Assembly: GCA_021732085.1 (NCBI GenBank)
Contig: JAKFVQ010000007.1
Coordinates: forward strand, 186,001 to 250,000
Source: Candidatus Obscuribacterales bacterium
Lineage (GTDB): Bacteria > Cyanobacteriota > Vampirovibrionia > Obscuribacterales > Obscuribacteraceae
DNA: 64,000 nt
Direction of reading: 5' to 3'
Shown: one piece after another, positions 53,974 to 63,440 of the stretch
Numbering within the stretch: position 1 is the first letter of the stretch
How the letters are laid out: each line of letters begins with the position of its first letter
Made by a program: the position numbers and the translations under genes
The notes under the pieces: generated by a model
Told to the model about the DNA's origin: nothing
Databases searched by the model: none
The model's input: the letters and a program-made list of their open reading frames with translations, nothing else

Positions 53974-56145
53974 ATGTCCGTTCAAACGCAACAAGATCAA
54001 GGCTACGACAAACAAATTGCCAAAGAGCTGCAGCTTAGTCCGCACCAAATAGCAGCAGTCATAAAGCTTTTCGAGGAAGACTGCACAATCCCCTTTATCG
54101 CGCGATACCGCAAAGAAGCAACCGGCTCGCTCGACGAAGTGCAGATCATCAAAATTCGAGAACGCCTCACCCAGTTGCAAGAATTAGATAAGCGCCGGGA
54201 TGCCATAGTCAAGTCGCTCAGCGAACGTGAGTTATTATCGCCTGAACTTCAACAGAGAATTGAAAAAGCGACAACTCTCACAGAACTAGAAGACATCTAC
54301 CTGCCCTTTAGACCAAAGCGAAAAACAAGAGCGGCGGCCGCCAGAGAAAAGGGATTGGAACCTCTTGCTCTGGAAATTTTCCATTTCAAAATTCAAGAGC
54401 CAAAAAATCGCGCTAAGGATTTTGTAAATGAGGAGAAAGGAGTAAAGTCGCCGGAAGAGGCGCTTGACGGAGCGCGCGACATCATTGCCGAACTAATAAG
54501 CGAGAATGAAGCAGTCCGAAAGGACATGCGCAACTTCTGGAAGAACAATGCAAGTCTTGCCTCCAAAATTGTCAAAGGCAAAGACGAAGAAGCAGCAAAG
54601 TTCCAAGACTATTTCGATTGGAAAGAACCCACGAAGACCATTCCTTCGCACAGGCTGCTAGCCATATTCCGCGGAGAAGAGGAAGGGTTCCTCAAAGTAA
54701 GCATTGCCCCAGCAGAGGAGACTGCAATTAGCATTCTCGATCGGCATTTTGTACGAAACCGAAGCGAATGTGGAAAGACGGTACAGGAAGCTGCTCAGGA
54801 TGCTTACGACCGCCTGCTAGCTCCATCGATGGAAACGGAAATGCGAGCGGAGCTGAAATTAAGCGCCGATACCGAAGCAATCAAAGTATTTTCCAAAAAT
54901 CTGCGCGAGCTTTTGATGTCACCGCCGCTGGGCTCCAAAGCCGTTCTTGCAGTCGACCCAGGGTTTCGTACAGGCTGCAAGGTAGTCTGTATCGATCGAC
55001 AAGCAGCATTGCTCGAGCACACGGTTATCTATCCCCTGGAAGAATCAACAAAGGGCTTGGAGAAGCGTGAAGCGTCAGCCAAGACTGTGATTGACCTTTG
55101 TAAGAAGTATCAAGTGGAAGCGATCGCCTGCGGCAATGGTACAGCCGGCAGGGAAACCGAAGCGTTTCTGCGTGCAATTGATTTCCAAAAGCACGGACTG
55201 AACAAAATTCCGATCATTATGGTGAATGAGAGCGGAGCTTCAATTTATTCAGCATCAGAAGTGGCTCGCGAAGAATTTCCGGATCACGACATCACTGTAA
55301 GAGGCGCCGTTTCAATCGGCAGACGTTTGATGGATCCGCTGGCGGAGCTAGTAAAGCTTGATCCCAAATCGATCGGAGTTGGACAATATCAACATGACGT
55401 CGATCAAAAGGCATTGCAAACGAGCCTGGACGACACAGTCATGAGCTGCGTAAACTCTGTGGGAGTGGAGCTCAACACCGCCAGCAAAGAGCTGCTTTCC
55501 TACGTCTCAGGTTTGAACAAACAAATCGCTTCGAACATAGTAAAACACAGACAAGAAAATGGCGCATTTAAATCGCGCGCCGAAGTTAAGAAAGTCAGTC
55601 GCCTCGGTCCAAAAGCATTTGAACAATGCGCAGGATTCTTGCGGATCAGAGAAAGCAAGAATCCACTTGACTCCAGCGCCGTGCATCCGGAACGCTATGC
55701 GCTTGTAGAGACTATGAGCAAGGATATGAATTGCACAGTCGCAGAGCTTATCGCAAAAGCGGACCTGCGAAAACGCATCGATATCAAAAAGTATGTGAGC
55801 GATTCGGTCGGACTGCCGACGCTAAACGATATTTTGTCCGAGCTGGATAAGCCGGGACGCGATCCTCGCTCAAAGCTAGAGGCATTCGAGTTTTCCTCCG
55901 ATGTTCACAAGATCGAGGATCTAAAAGAAGGGATGCAGCTGCCTGGCATCGTAACCAACGTCACCGCATTCGGTGCCTTCGTCGATATCGGAGTACACCA
56001 AGATGGTCTGGTGCACGTGAGCGAGTTAGCAAATAAATTCATCAAAGATCCATCAGAGTTCGTCAAAGTTCATCAGCAAGTAAAAGTGACAGTACTGCAG
56101 GTAGATAAGCAACGCAAGCGCATCTCGCTCAGCATGAAGAGATGA
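53974..56145 (+). CDS. tex: Transcription accessory protein Tex
   Basis: The ATG at 53974 (MSVQTQQ) is preferred; an earlier TTG at 53932 overlaps the previous gene. The 723-residue protein has the complete Tex layout. It has the N-terminal helical domain (LSPHQIAAVIKLFEEDCTIP, FIARYRKEATG), the YqgF-like RNase H fold (VLAVDPGFRTGCK), helix-hairpin-helix elements and a C-terminal S1 domain (GIVTNVTAFGAFVDIGVHQ, DGLVHVSELA). Tex is a conserved RNA-binding protein involved in transcription and RNA turnover. Confidence 0.95.
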   Translation: MSVQTQQDQGYDKQIAKELQLSPHQIAAVIKLFEEDCTIPFIARYRKEATGSLDEVQIIKIRERLTQLQELDKRRDAIVKSLSERELLSPELQQRIEKATTLTELEDIYLPFRPKRKTRAAAAREKGLEPLALEIFHFKIQEPKNRAKDFVNEEKGVKSPEEALDGARDIIAELISENEAVRKDMRNFWKNNASLASKIVKGKDEEAAKFQDYFDWKEPTKTIPSHRLLAIFRGEEEGFLKVSIAPAEETAISILDRHFVRNRSECGKTVQEAAQDAYDRLLAPSMETEMRAELKLSADTEAIKVFSKNLRELLMSPPLGSKAVLAVDPGFRTGCKVVCIDRQAALLEHTVIYPLEESTKGLEKREASAKTVIDLCKKYQVEAIACGNGTAGRETEAFLRAIDFQKHGLNKIPIIMVNESGASIYSASEVAREEFPDHDITVRGAVSIGRRLMDPLAELVKLDPKSIGVGQYQHDVDQKALQTSLDDTVMSCVNSVGVELNTASKELLSYVSGLNKQIASNIVKHRQENGAFKSRAEVKKVSRLGPKAFEQCAGFLRIRESKNPLDSSAVHPERYALVETMSKDMNCTVAELIAKADLRKRIDIKKYVSDSVGLPTLNDILSELDKPGRDPRSKLEAFEFSSDVHKIEDLKEGMQLPGIVTNVTAFGAFVDIGVHQDGLVHVSELANKFIKDPSEFVKVHQQVKVTVLQVDKQRKRISLSMKR

Positions 56146-56185
56146 GATGTCGAATTAGTAGGCGCGCTTGAGAGAGGGCTTCTTA

Positions 56186-57283
56186 ATGTCGCAAGCTCAG
56201 ATACAGAACAACATCACGATTCGAAACTTGCAAGAGATGGATTTGCAACGAGCTGATCAGATCGTTCGGGAAGCATTTTCAACGCACCTCAAAATGCAGC
56301 CCTCCGATTTTGCACCAGGTGAGGATCTGGCAGCACACTATTGGGTCGAACCAGAAGGCGCATTCGGAGCCTTCGATGGCGAAGAACTTGCCGCAGTAGT
56401 GTTCGCAACTGCCTGGGGTAAGTTCGGATTCTTCGGTCCACTTTGTGTAAGCTCAGCACACTGGAACAAAGGGATCGCTCAAGCTCTGCTCAGGCAAACG
56501 GATGAGTATTTCAAGAAGAAGGGGGTTTCCACAGCAGGACTTTATACCTTCTCCGACAGCGCAAAGCACATTGGACTCTATGAGAAATTCGGATATTATC
56601 CGCAACGCCTAACTGCGAACTTGGTGAAGTCCCTTCAAAACGAAACGTCGGTAGACGATGGTGGAGATGCGGAGAATGAAAAGATCAGACAAGCTCGCAG
56701 TATTCTGAATCCGAATACAGCAGCGCATAATAGCTTTGCCCTAGATCTATCCCCCTCCCGAGAATACAGCCCTGCCACTTCACTTAAGCTTTTCAGCAAA
56801 ATGAATGAGGAGCAACGGGCTCAAGCTCTTGCAGATATGGATGAGCTGACTAATTCAGTTTACCCTGGACTTTCTCTGGCGAACGAAGCCAAAAACAGTG
56901 TCCCAAGCCAAAGCGGTCATCAGCATTTCATAGCAGAAACAGTGCTCGCTTACGATTTATCCATACTGCGCGCATTTGCAATTTGCCCAATCCCCTCAGT
57001 GGAAGCGCCCCCAGAGAGAAGATCCGTCTATGCAAAATTTGGCATCACATATTCGTCTGATGATTGCCAGACGCTGGATATTTTGTTTGGCAGTTTAGAG
57101 AAATACGCCGAACTGATTGGTGCCACCAAAATTCGTGCATCTACAAACACGGCAAGAAGAATCTGCTACAAGAATATGCAAACGCGTGGCTTCCGGGTGG
57201 AGGGGTATGGAATCGCTATGATTCGTCCAGATTCGACAGCATACAATCGCGAAGATTGCTTCGTGCTAGACGATTGGCGCTAG
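56186..57283 (+). CDS. GNAT-family N-acetyltransferase
   Basis: The ATG at 56186 (MSQAQIQNN) is chosen because AGAGGG lies seven bases before it; the frame extends to a TTG at 56168. Residues 15-170 form a GNAT domain with the acetyl-CoA loop (WNKGIAQALLRQTDEYFKK) and the YEKFGYYPQ ending. The remaining 190 residues look like a second, degenerate GNAT-like domain (KIRASTNTARRICYKNMQTR, GFRVEG). The acetylated substrate is unknown. It begins an operon with the DUF3142 and secreted-protein genes. Confidence 0.82.
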   Translation: MSQAQIQNNITIRNLQEMDLQRADQIVREAFSTHLKMQPSDFAPGEDLAAHYWVEPEGAFGAFDGEELAAVVFATAWGKFGFFGPLCVSSAHWNKGIAQALLRQTDEYFKKKGVSTAGLYTFSDSAKHIGLYEKFGYYPQRLTANLVKSLQNETSVDDGGDAENEKIRQARSILNPNTAAHNSFALDLSPSREYSPATSLKLFSKMNEEQRAQALADMDELTNSVYPGLSLANEAKNSVPSQSGHQHFIAETVLAYDLSILRAFAICPIPSVEAPPERRSVYAKFGITYSSDDCQTLDILFGSLEKYAELIGATKIRASTNTARRICYKNMQTRGFRVEGYGIAMIRPDSTAYNREDCFVLDDWR

Positions 57284-57285
57284 CG

Positions 57286-58092
57286 ATGTTGGGAGCCGCC
57301 GAACTTCGATCAGTATTTTTTTCAGGCGCGATCTCGATATTGGCGAGCTGCTGCTTACAATGTACAGGCTATGCCAAGATCCCCTCAGACTTACCGCGCA
57401 CATTGATATGGGCATGGGAGCGACCAGAGGATCTCAGCTATTTAAACCCTCATAAATCCGGCGTAGCATTCTTCGTCAGGCGCTATCGCTTAGCAGGTGA
57501 CGAACTGTTTCGCGTAGAGCGAGCACAAATCCTGCGCGCACCGCGTTCGGCAAAACGTATCGCGGTAGTGAGAATCGAACCGCTCGGCAGAGTCCCACCA
57601 TCCTTATCAACAAAACAGCGCGCTCAACTCGTCAAAGAAATAGCAATGTTTGCAAAGCTACCAAATCTATCCGGCATTCAAATCGATTTCGATGCTCGCA
57701 TCACTGAACGTGATTTTTACCGAGCCCTTCTGCAAGACCTTCGAACGAAACTCCCTCCCGATTACTTTATTTCAATGACAGCACTGGCATCCTGGTGCAT
57801 TTCGGACAACTGGGTGAATGATTTACCGGTAGACGAGATCGTAGCGATGCTTTTCGACATGGGCGCAGACGCCCAACGCATTCGCGGAATGATTAAAGAC
57901 AGGAAAAACTGCTTTACCGTTCCTTCTCACAAGTTGTCACTTGGACTCTCGGCAAAGGAACCCGATATTTTCAATATGTTGAAGAATGAAGGCTCCGCAA
58001 CGCTCAAGAATTGTCAGAGGGTGTATATTTTTAGTCCTAGATCCTGGACCCGAGAATCCTACTCGGGCGCTGTCGGCGGAGTCAGCTTCTGA
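57286..58092 (+). CDS. DUF3142 lipoprotein
   Basis: The ATG at 57286 lies two bases after the GNAT stop; the open frame extends far upstream inside that gene and is ignored. The 268-residue protein has a signal with a lipobox (ILASC). AWERPEDLSYL, GIQIDFDA, YFISMTALASWC and LPVDEIVAMLFDMG match the DUF3142 family, which looks like a glycoside-hydrolase-type barrel with acidic residues in QIDFDA. No enzyme activity is established. Its stop overlaps the next start (TGATG). Confidence 0.78.
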   Translation: MLGAAELRSVFFSGAISILASCCLQCTGYAKIPSDLPRTLIWAWERPEDLSYLNPHKSGVAFFVRRYRLAGDELFRVERAQILRAPRSAKRIAVVRIEPLGRVPPSLSTKQRAQLVKEIAMFAKLPNLSGIQIDFDARITERDFYRALLQDLRTKLPPDYFISMTALASWCISDNWVNDLPVDEIVAMLFDMGADAQRIRGMIKDRKNCFTVPSHKLSLGLSAKEPDIFNMLKNEGSATLKNCQRVYIFSPRSWTRESYSGAVGGVSF

Positions 58093-60380
58093 TGCGAACA
58101 AAATTAAAAGCAAGTGTTATAGCTCTTTTGGCTTTATTGAGCCTGCCAAGTCCCGCATTAAGCTGCGGTCCGTTTTTTGATGAGGCGAGTTTTCAATACC
58201 GCAACCATCCGGATATGCCGCTCAAGCTTTATGCCGCAGGAACTTTGGGAATCATAGGAAGTAACTATGCCCGCTCCTACCTGGTCGTCGCATGGCGCTA
58301 CTTTAATAACACTCCCCTTAGCCCAGCCGAACAGAAATCAGTAGTCGCGCTCTGGGATCAGCGCATGAACCTGGAAAACAATGACACCGACAAAGAGCTC
58401 AAGAAGTGGGAGACGACCTTTAAGCAATACAGCGGCAACGACAAATCTTTGAAATTCGAGGATGTGTCTTCGCAAAAATCCTACAACGGCAGCGGAGATG
58501 TATGGTTCACCTACCTGAATTGCCCATCGGATGCATTCGCGAAGGCAACACAGACAGCAAAAAAGGTCGCTGATACATTCGGTCCAAGCAGCGGCGAATT
58601 GAAAGACTGGCTCAAAGCGCAAAACCAGGTATTCTGCAACTGCGGCGGTTATGCCGACAAACCAGTTATTCCAGCTGCACTGGCTGGCAATCTCGACCAA
58701 AAATTGAAACCATATCGAGATTATCAAATTGCAGCAGCAAATTTTTACTCAAACAATTTCGATAAGGCACTGGAATCATTCCAAAAAATCAGCCAGGATA
58801 AGTCGTCGCCATTCAATGAGTTGGCGGCTTATCTAGCAGTCAGAACAATGGTTCGCAAGGCAACAGTAGCCGACAAAAATGACACTTCGTTGCTCTCCCA
58901 AGCTGAGAAGCAATTGCTTTCAATGTTAACGGACAAGTCTTTCTCAGCGCTTCATGAGCCGATGCGCGATCTTCTCGGCTTCATAAAATTCAAACTTGGT
59001 GGAGCAGACCGATTCAGTGAATTAGCCAAGGAACTAAGTTCTAGCAAGGAAGGCGCTGAAGCGGGTAACAACCTTTGTGACTACACATTTTTGTTTGACA
59101 AAATGCTGGGAGAAGATTCTGAGTTTGTTGAAACAACAGATGACAGCCGCGTAAAACGCTGGGAAGGCGCAGACAAAGCGGTTAAAGCCGACGATCTCAG
59201 CCTCTTCGTTTTGGCAATGCAAACAGAAGGAAAGGATAGCTTTCAACATCTGCTCAAAAAATGGCAGGAGAGCAAAAAGCTTTACTGGTTAGTTGCGCTG
59301 ATGAGCCAGCTTGATCCTAAGAATAGCGAAGCCGGCGCACTTAGCGCCGAAGCCGAAAAAGTAGCTAGCAGTTCACCAGCATATCTGCACTTGCAGTATT
59401 GTCTTGCAGCGCTCGATTTAGATCGAGGTCAAAAAGATAAAGTGCGTGCAAGAGTAGACAAAATATTGGCTGACAAAACCCTGAAGCTCCCACCTGGAAC
59501 CAGAAATCAATTTATGACATTGCGCAGCAAAGTAAGCAGCAACTTTGCTGAGTATCTAAAATTCGCCTTACAAAGACCGGTCGGAATCGAAGCTGGATGG
59601 TCCGGATGTGAACTGCCTAACGACTTCGAGAAAGTGGAAGCGCGCTCGGATTATGCTGTCTTGCCGCCAGCTTTCCCGAGTTTCGTTACCGGATTTCTGA
59701 ATACGCAGGTTCCTGTGGCTTTACTTGGTACTATTCCGAACATTGCTGGATTGCCTGCTCAACTAAAAGCTGATTCTTTGCAGTCAGTCTGGGTTAGAAA
59801 ATTTCTTCTCAAGGATTATAAAGGACTGGACGCGCTTGCACCGGCTCTTAAACAGGCTGTACCAGGGGTGGCTTCGCAGCTCGGTGATTTTCAGAACGCT
59901 ACGAGCCCTGAGGCAAAACGCTTCATAGGCAGCTTGATGATACTCAGAAATCCCGGAATGCGCCCCATTCTTTCCGATGCAAATGGAAGGCGAACTCCAA
60001 TAAATAAGATCGATGACTATCAAGACAATTGGTGGGCAGCAAGCGATCTTTCTCCTGGCGAAGGTGCTGAACAAAAGGCAGCCAATGCCGAATTCTCGAC
60101 CAGCCTCAGCGCAGCAGAGAAAGCATCTGCTCAAACTGAAATCAAATCATTGAAATCATTCGGCGATGCCCCGGTTGGACTAGGCAAAGCAGTACTTGAT
60201 TGGTCCACTAAGTCGCCACAAGATCCACGAATCCCCGAAGCGCTCCATCTGGCTGTCCGCGCCACGAAATTTTGCAACCACACAAATGAAACTAGCGCAG
60301 TCTCAAAACAAGCTTACGCTGTTTTGCACAACAAATATCCTAAAAATCCATGGACCGCAAAAACGAAGTACTATTATTAA
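58092..60380 (+). CDS. Large secreted protein of unknown function
   Basis: The 762-residue protein begins with a signal peptide (about 1-24, ALSCGPFFDEASF) that has a Cys at the probable cleavage site. The CGPFF start recurs in exported proteins of several phyla. The body is helical, with TPR-like pairs in 205-480 (DYQIAAANFYSNNFDKALES). The C-terminal third has no recognised motif. It overlaps the DUF3142 stop by one base and is co-transcribed with it. An operon-mate role in processing or binding extracellular material is possible but not shown. Confidence 0.7.
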   Translation: MRTKLKASVIALLALLSLPSPALSCGPFFDEASFQYRNHPDMPLKLYAAGTLGIIGSNYARSYLVVAWRYFNNTPLSPAEQKSVVALWDQRMNLENNDTDKELKKWETTFKQYSGNDKSLKFEDVSSQKSYNGSGDVWFTYLNCPSDAFAKATQTAKKVADTFGPSSGELKDWLKAQNQVFCNCGGYADKPVIPAALAGNLDQKLKPYRDYQIAAANFYSNNFDKALESFQKISQDKSSPFNELAAYLAVRTMVRKATVADKNDTSLLSQAEKQLLSMLTDKSFSALHEPMRDLLGFIKFKLGGADRFSELAKELSSSKEGAEAGNNLCDYTFLFDKMLGEDSEFVETTDDSRVKRWEGADKAVKADDLSLFVLAMQTEGKDSFQHLLKKWQESKKLYWLVALMSQLDPKNSEAGALSAEAEKVASSSPAYLHLQYCLAALDLDRGQKDKVRARVDKILADKTLKLPPGTRNQFMTLRSKVSSNFAEYLKFALQRPVGIEAGWSGCELPNDFEKVEARSDYAVLPPAFPSFVTGFLNTQVPVALLGTIPNIAGLPAQLKADSLQSVWVRKFLLKDYKGLDALAPALKQAVPGVASQLGDFQNATSPEAKRFIGSLMILRNPGMRPILSDANGRRTPINKIDDYQDNWWAASDLSPGEGAEQKAANAEFSTSLSAAEKASAQTEIKSLKSFGDAPVGLGKAVLDWSTKSPQDPRIPEALHLAVRATKFCNHTNETSAVSKQAYAVLHNKYPKNPWTAKTKYYY

Positions 60381-60504
60381 TTGAGGGCTTCGGGAAACAT
60401 AGATTCGAACGAACGATGGCAGCGCAGGCTTCCGGTCTGCTTCGAAAAATGGCAAGCGCAGTCGGGACATTCTCAAGAAAAGCGAATAACAATTCTGTGG
60501 CGAA

Positions 60505-62046
60505 ATGAAAAAATCATTTGTGCAAAATAGAAACCGATCGCACATTGGGCTTCGCGCAACTATGTTCCTCCTGCTGACGATGCTGACGGTGCCATCTGTG
60601 CAGCCCGTGCTGTCCGAATCTTCAAGAACCTTGAGCGCAGAAGCCAAAACGTCAACGGCTGAGGTCTTTCTAGCCCGCAAAGACTGGAGCAAAGCCGAGC
60701 AATTGTTGAGAAAAGCTTTGTCCGATTCGCCAGACTATCCAAAGGCATTGCAATTACTGGGTTATGCGTTGTGTTCCCAGAACAAGCCCAGCGAGGCGGT
60801 TCCCTATCTCAAGAACGCCGTTGAGGATAGCGCTTGCCCGAATCGCGATGAAACTCTGGCTGTATTGGGGCAAATCCTGATTGATCAAAATCGAGCAAAC
60901 GAATCCATTCAATATCTTCAAGAGAGCATCAGCCTAAATCCGGACAAAATTGAAACTTACAATGCTTTGTTTAATGCATACCAGAAGACCGGAAACTTGA
61001 CTGAAGCGTTGAAGACAGGAAAACAAATCATCCAACGGTTTCCAAAAGATCCACGATGTGCGGAGTTGAAGAAATGGATAAGCAAGATAAACCCTGAGCA
61101 GGAGGCATTATCAATTGCTTCAGCCAGTTCAAGCGACTTGGACAATTACTTCACAGAGATAACAGCGGCCGACGCAGCACGCTGGGATGCAGACATTATG
61201 CCAATTCGCGTTTACATTGAACCAGCACTTAAGCTATCTCAATGGAAACCCGAATACGACAGCATTTTGAAAAAAGCCTTCGAATCATGGTCGGCAGCTT
61301 CAAAAAATCTGGTCTCATTCACCTTCGTAAACAACGCTGCTGATGCGCAGATCAAATGTCGATGGACATCGAAAACGGATGACTTGAGTGGTTCCTTGGA
61401 ACAAGGCGTTACGCGATCTAAATTCCAAGAAAATAAACTGCTGAAGGTAGATATCACTATCCTTATGTGTTTACCCAATCAGCCCAAAATTCCAGTTTCC
61501 AAAGAGATTATTTCTAAGACCTGCCTTCATGAAATTGGTCACGCTCTAGGGATATCTGGGCACAGCCCCAATCCCCGCGACATAATGTACTTCAAGGAAG
61601 AGGACGACGGCAAGGTTCTTGGTTTGAGCCAGCGCGATCGCAAGACTGTTCAGCTACTCTACACCCAGCCTTTGAATGTCCGCAACCAAAATACAGCTCT
61701 TGCAGAAAAGGCGCGGGCAAGCGCCTACACATTTGAAGAGGGCGTGCGGTTTATCAATAGAAATGATTATGATGGAGCGGTGAATTGCTTTAAGTATTTA
61801 CTGACCAAGGATCCATCATCTTCGTCCGCACGTATCAACCTTGGGATAGCATACGCAGGGCTTGCAATGCAGTGCGATGAGGAAAAGCGTTTCAGCGAAG
61901 CCGAGTTATATTACAAGCAAGCGCTGGAAATTCGGCACGAAATTCCGGACAGGCACACACTCGATGCGGCAGTGAAAAATTATGCTGCAATGCTTCGAGA
62001 ACTTGGACGTGAAAGCGACGCGAAGAAAGTCGAAAACGAGCTCTAA
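60505..62046 (+). CDS. Secreted metzincin-like metalloprotease flanked by TPRs
   Basis: The 513-residue protein has a signal peptide (about 15-37). TPRs cover 50-185. The catalytic domain has HEIGHALGISGH at 342-353 (HExxHxxGxxH) and the Met-turn-like PRDIMYF. One or two further TPRs cover 415-505. The zinc motif and the segment after it are shared with the protein at 5765-7945, which has the zinc domain first and repeats after it, so the two are paralogues with different domain order. The protein probably acts outside the inner membrane. Substrate unknown. Confidence 0.8.
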   Translation: MKKSFVQNRNRSHIGLRATMFLLLTMLTVPSVQPVLSESSRTLSAEAKTSTAEVFLARKDWSKAEQLLRKALSDSPDYPKALQLLGYALCSQNKPSEAVPYLKNAVEDSACPNRDETLAVLGQILIDQNRANESIQYLQESISLNPDKIETYNALFNAYQKTGNLTEALKTGKQIIQRFPKDPRCAELKKWISKINPEQEALSIASASSSDLDNYFTEITAADAARWDADIMPIRVYIEPALKLSQWKPEYDSILKKAFESWSAASKNLVSFTFVNNAADAQIKCRWTSKTDDLSGSLEQGVTRSKFQENKLLKVDITILMCLPNQPKIPVSKEIISKTCLHEIGHALGISGHSPNPRDIMYFKEEDDGKVLGLSQRDRKTVQLLYTQPLNVRNQNTALAEKARASAYTFEEGVRFINRNDYDGAVNCFKYLLTKDPSSSSARINLGIAYAGLAMQCDEEKRFSEAELYYKQALEIRHEIPDRHTLDAAVKNYAAMLRELGRESDAKKVENEL

Positions 62047-62066
62047 AAAAGCTCTGAAGAAAGTAT

Positions 62067-63281
62067 TTAGCGCAAAAGCGGAAGAGCCACATTTTTGACC
62101 GCAGGGTTTGATCCGTTCTTCTTGAGAGCAGAGCGCAGAATCAAATCATAACTGGGCGCGGTGCTTCCGTCAGTGTATCGGATACCGGAAGGGTTGAACT
62201 TGATACCAGTTCGGTGCAGAGAACACCTCGTATCAATCGCGGCGATTTTCAGATCCGAAAGCGGCTTCACTTCACCAGGTTCACTCACACCATTGATATT
62301 GCGATCGTGCCATACCGCGATTCCATCCAGCTCGGCAGCTTGCAAAAGTCCATTGCGGTCATCGTCAAGTCCGGCAAGAACTTCATAACCATTGCACCAG
62401 AAGATCCAAAAGCTCGATTGTCCAACAAGTTGCAATCCAGACGTGATCTGTCCGGATGCTTGGCGATCAAACACCAACCAGGCTGCGTCCGCGGACAGCC
62501 AATTATCGTATTCGCGAGATCCAAAACCATCCAAGTCAAAAGAGATGCGCTTATCAACAAGCAAGTGCTCAAGCCCCACCTTCTGAGTCAGTGGTATCAT
62601 AATTGGTGTTACATATCGAGGAAGTTTTTCTACCTCGGCGGTTTGCTCATTTAGCTTTGCCAGTTCCTTTTTGTCTTTCACAGGGTCCAGCATCTTCCGC
62701 AAGTATTCAGCTGTCTCGACGGAAATAGACCAGCCGCGCATCCCGCCCTTCGATTCTTTATCAATCGAGTATGCCTCTTTGAATACCTGCCGGTAAAGAG
62801 CTAAAGCCTGCTTCTTATCGCCACTTTGTTCGTAACACCAAGCCAGACCCAACTTAGCTGCCAACAAAGAAGAATCCGATTTTATGGCGGCGTTCAGATA
62901 TTTGATTGCTTCTTTCAAATGGGCTTTAGCAGAGGCTTCCTTTGCCGGACTCTTGGATGGAATCACTGGAAACTGAGAGTGGTCAGGTTTATGCCCGAAT
63001 TCAGGCAATTCAAATTGTGAGCCAGGGGTACTGTGCGCATCGGCAGGTGCGATCTCTGTTTTCTGCGCATAAGCCATCGCATGGAGGCGACCGATACGGA
63101 AATCTATTAGAGCCTTATCCATGCTGCCGAGCGCATCGGCACGCATCGCTTCCAAGTTTTTCATCAGGCGAGGAATCGGCACATCCCTCGTTTGTATCAT
63201 GGCGAATTTAGCTTGCCCTGCCGGAGCAGAGATAAGAAATATCCCAATAATCAAGAAAGCAATAATGGGGGTATGCTTCAT
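62067..63281 (-). CDS. Secreted TPR protein with calcium-loop-like segment
   Basis: The Met at 63281 (MKHTPIIAFLII) is preferred to 63362 because it gives a clear signal peptide. The mature protein has a TPR region about 145-215 in the numbering of the long frame (AIKYLNAAIKSDSSLLAAKL, GLAWCYEQSGDKKQALALY). A C-terminal domain has DDDRNGLLQAAEL and DRNINGVSEPGEV, two Asp/Asn-rich loops that look like EF-hand or dockerin-type calcium sites. The function is unknown. It is convergent with the metzincin gene at 60505 and divergent from the acyl-CoA synthetase gene. Confidence 0.7.
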   Translation of the reverse strand: MKHTPIIAFLIIGIFLISAPAGQAKFAMIQTRDVPIPRLMKNLEAMRADALGSMDKALIDFRIGRLHAMAYAQKTEIAPADAHSTPGSQFELPEFGHKPDHSQFPVIPSKSPAKEASAKAHLKEAIKYLNAAIKSDSSLLAAKLGLAWCYEQSGDKKQALALYRQVFKEAYSIDKESKGGMRGWSISVETAEYLRKMLDPVKDKKELAKLNEQTAEVEKLPRYVTPIMIPLTQKVGLEHLLVDKRISFDLDGFGSREYDNWLSADAAWLVFDRQASGQITSGLQLVGQSSFWIFWCNGYEVLAGLDDDRNGLLQAAELDGIAVWHDRNINGVSEPGEVKPLSDLKIAAIDTRCSLHRTGIKFNPSGIRYTDGSTAPSYDLILRSALKKNGSNPAVKNVALPLLR

Positions 63282-63440
63282 GACCTTTTCCCTGTCGCGC
63301 TTTTCAGCATTGGCTGAGAATTCGCTAAAGCGGCAAAGCTTGCCAAGCGAGTTCTTACTCAAGCGCGTCGAGCAAGAATGTCATTACAATATCAGGCGGA
63401 AGCCCACATTACTCCTTATATTCCGCACAAGAAGACATCT

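Noticed and set aside
57064-57285. N-terminal extension of the DUF3142 frame
   Set aside because: It lies inside the GNAT gene in another frame; the lipoprotein signal starts at 57286.
60385-60420. tRNA-like TTCGAAC stretch after the secreted-protein gene
   Set aside because: No acceptor stem or anticodon arm can be formed around it.
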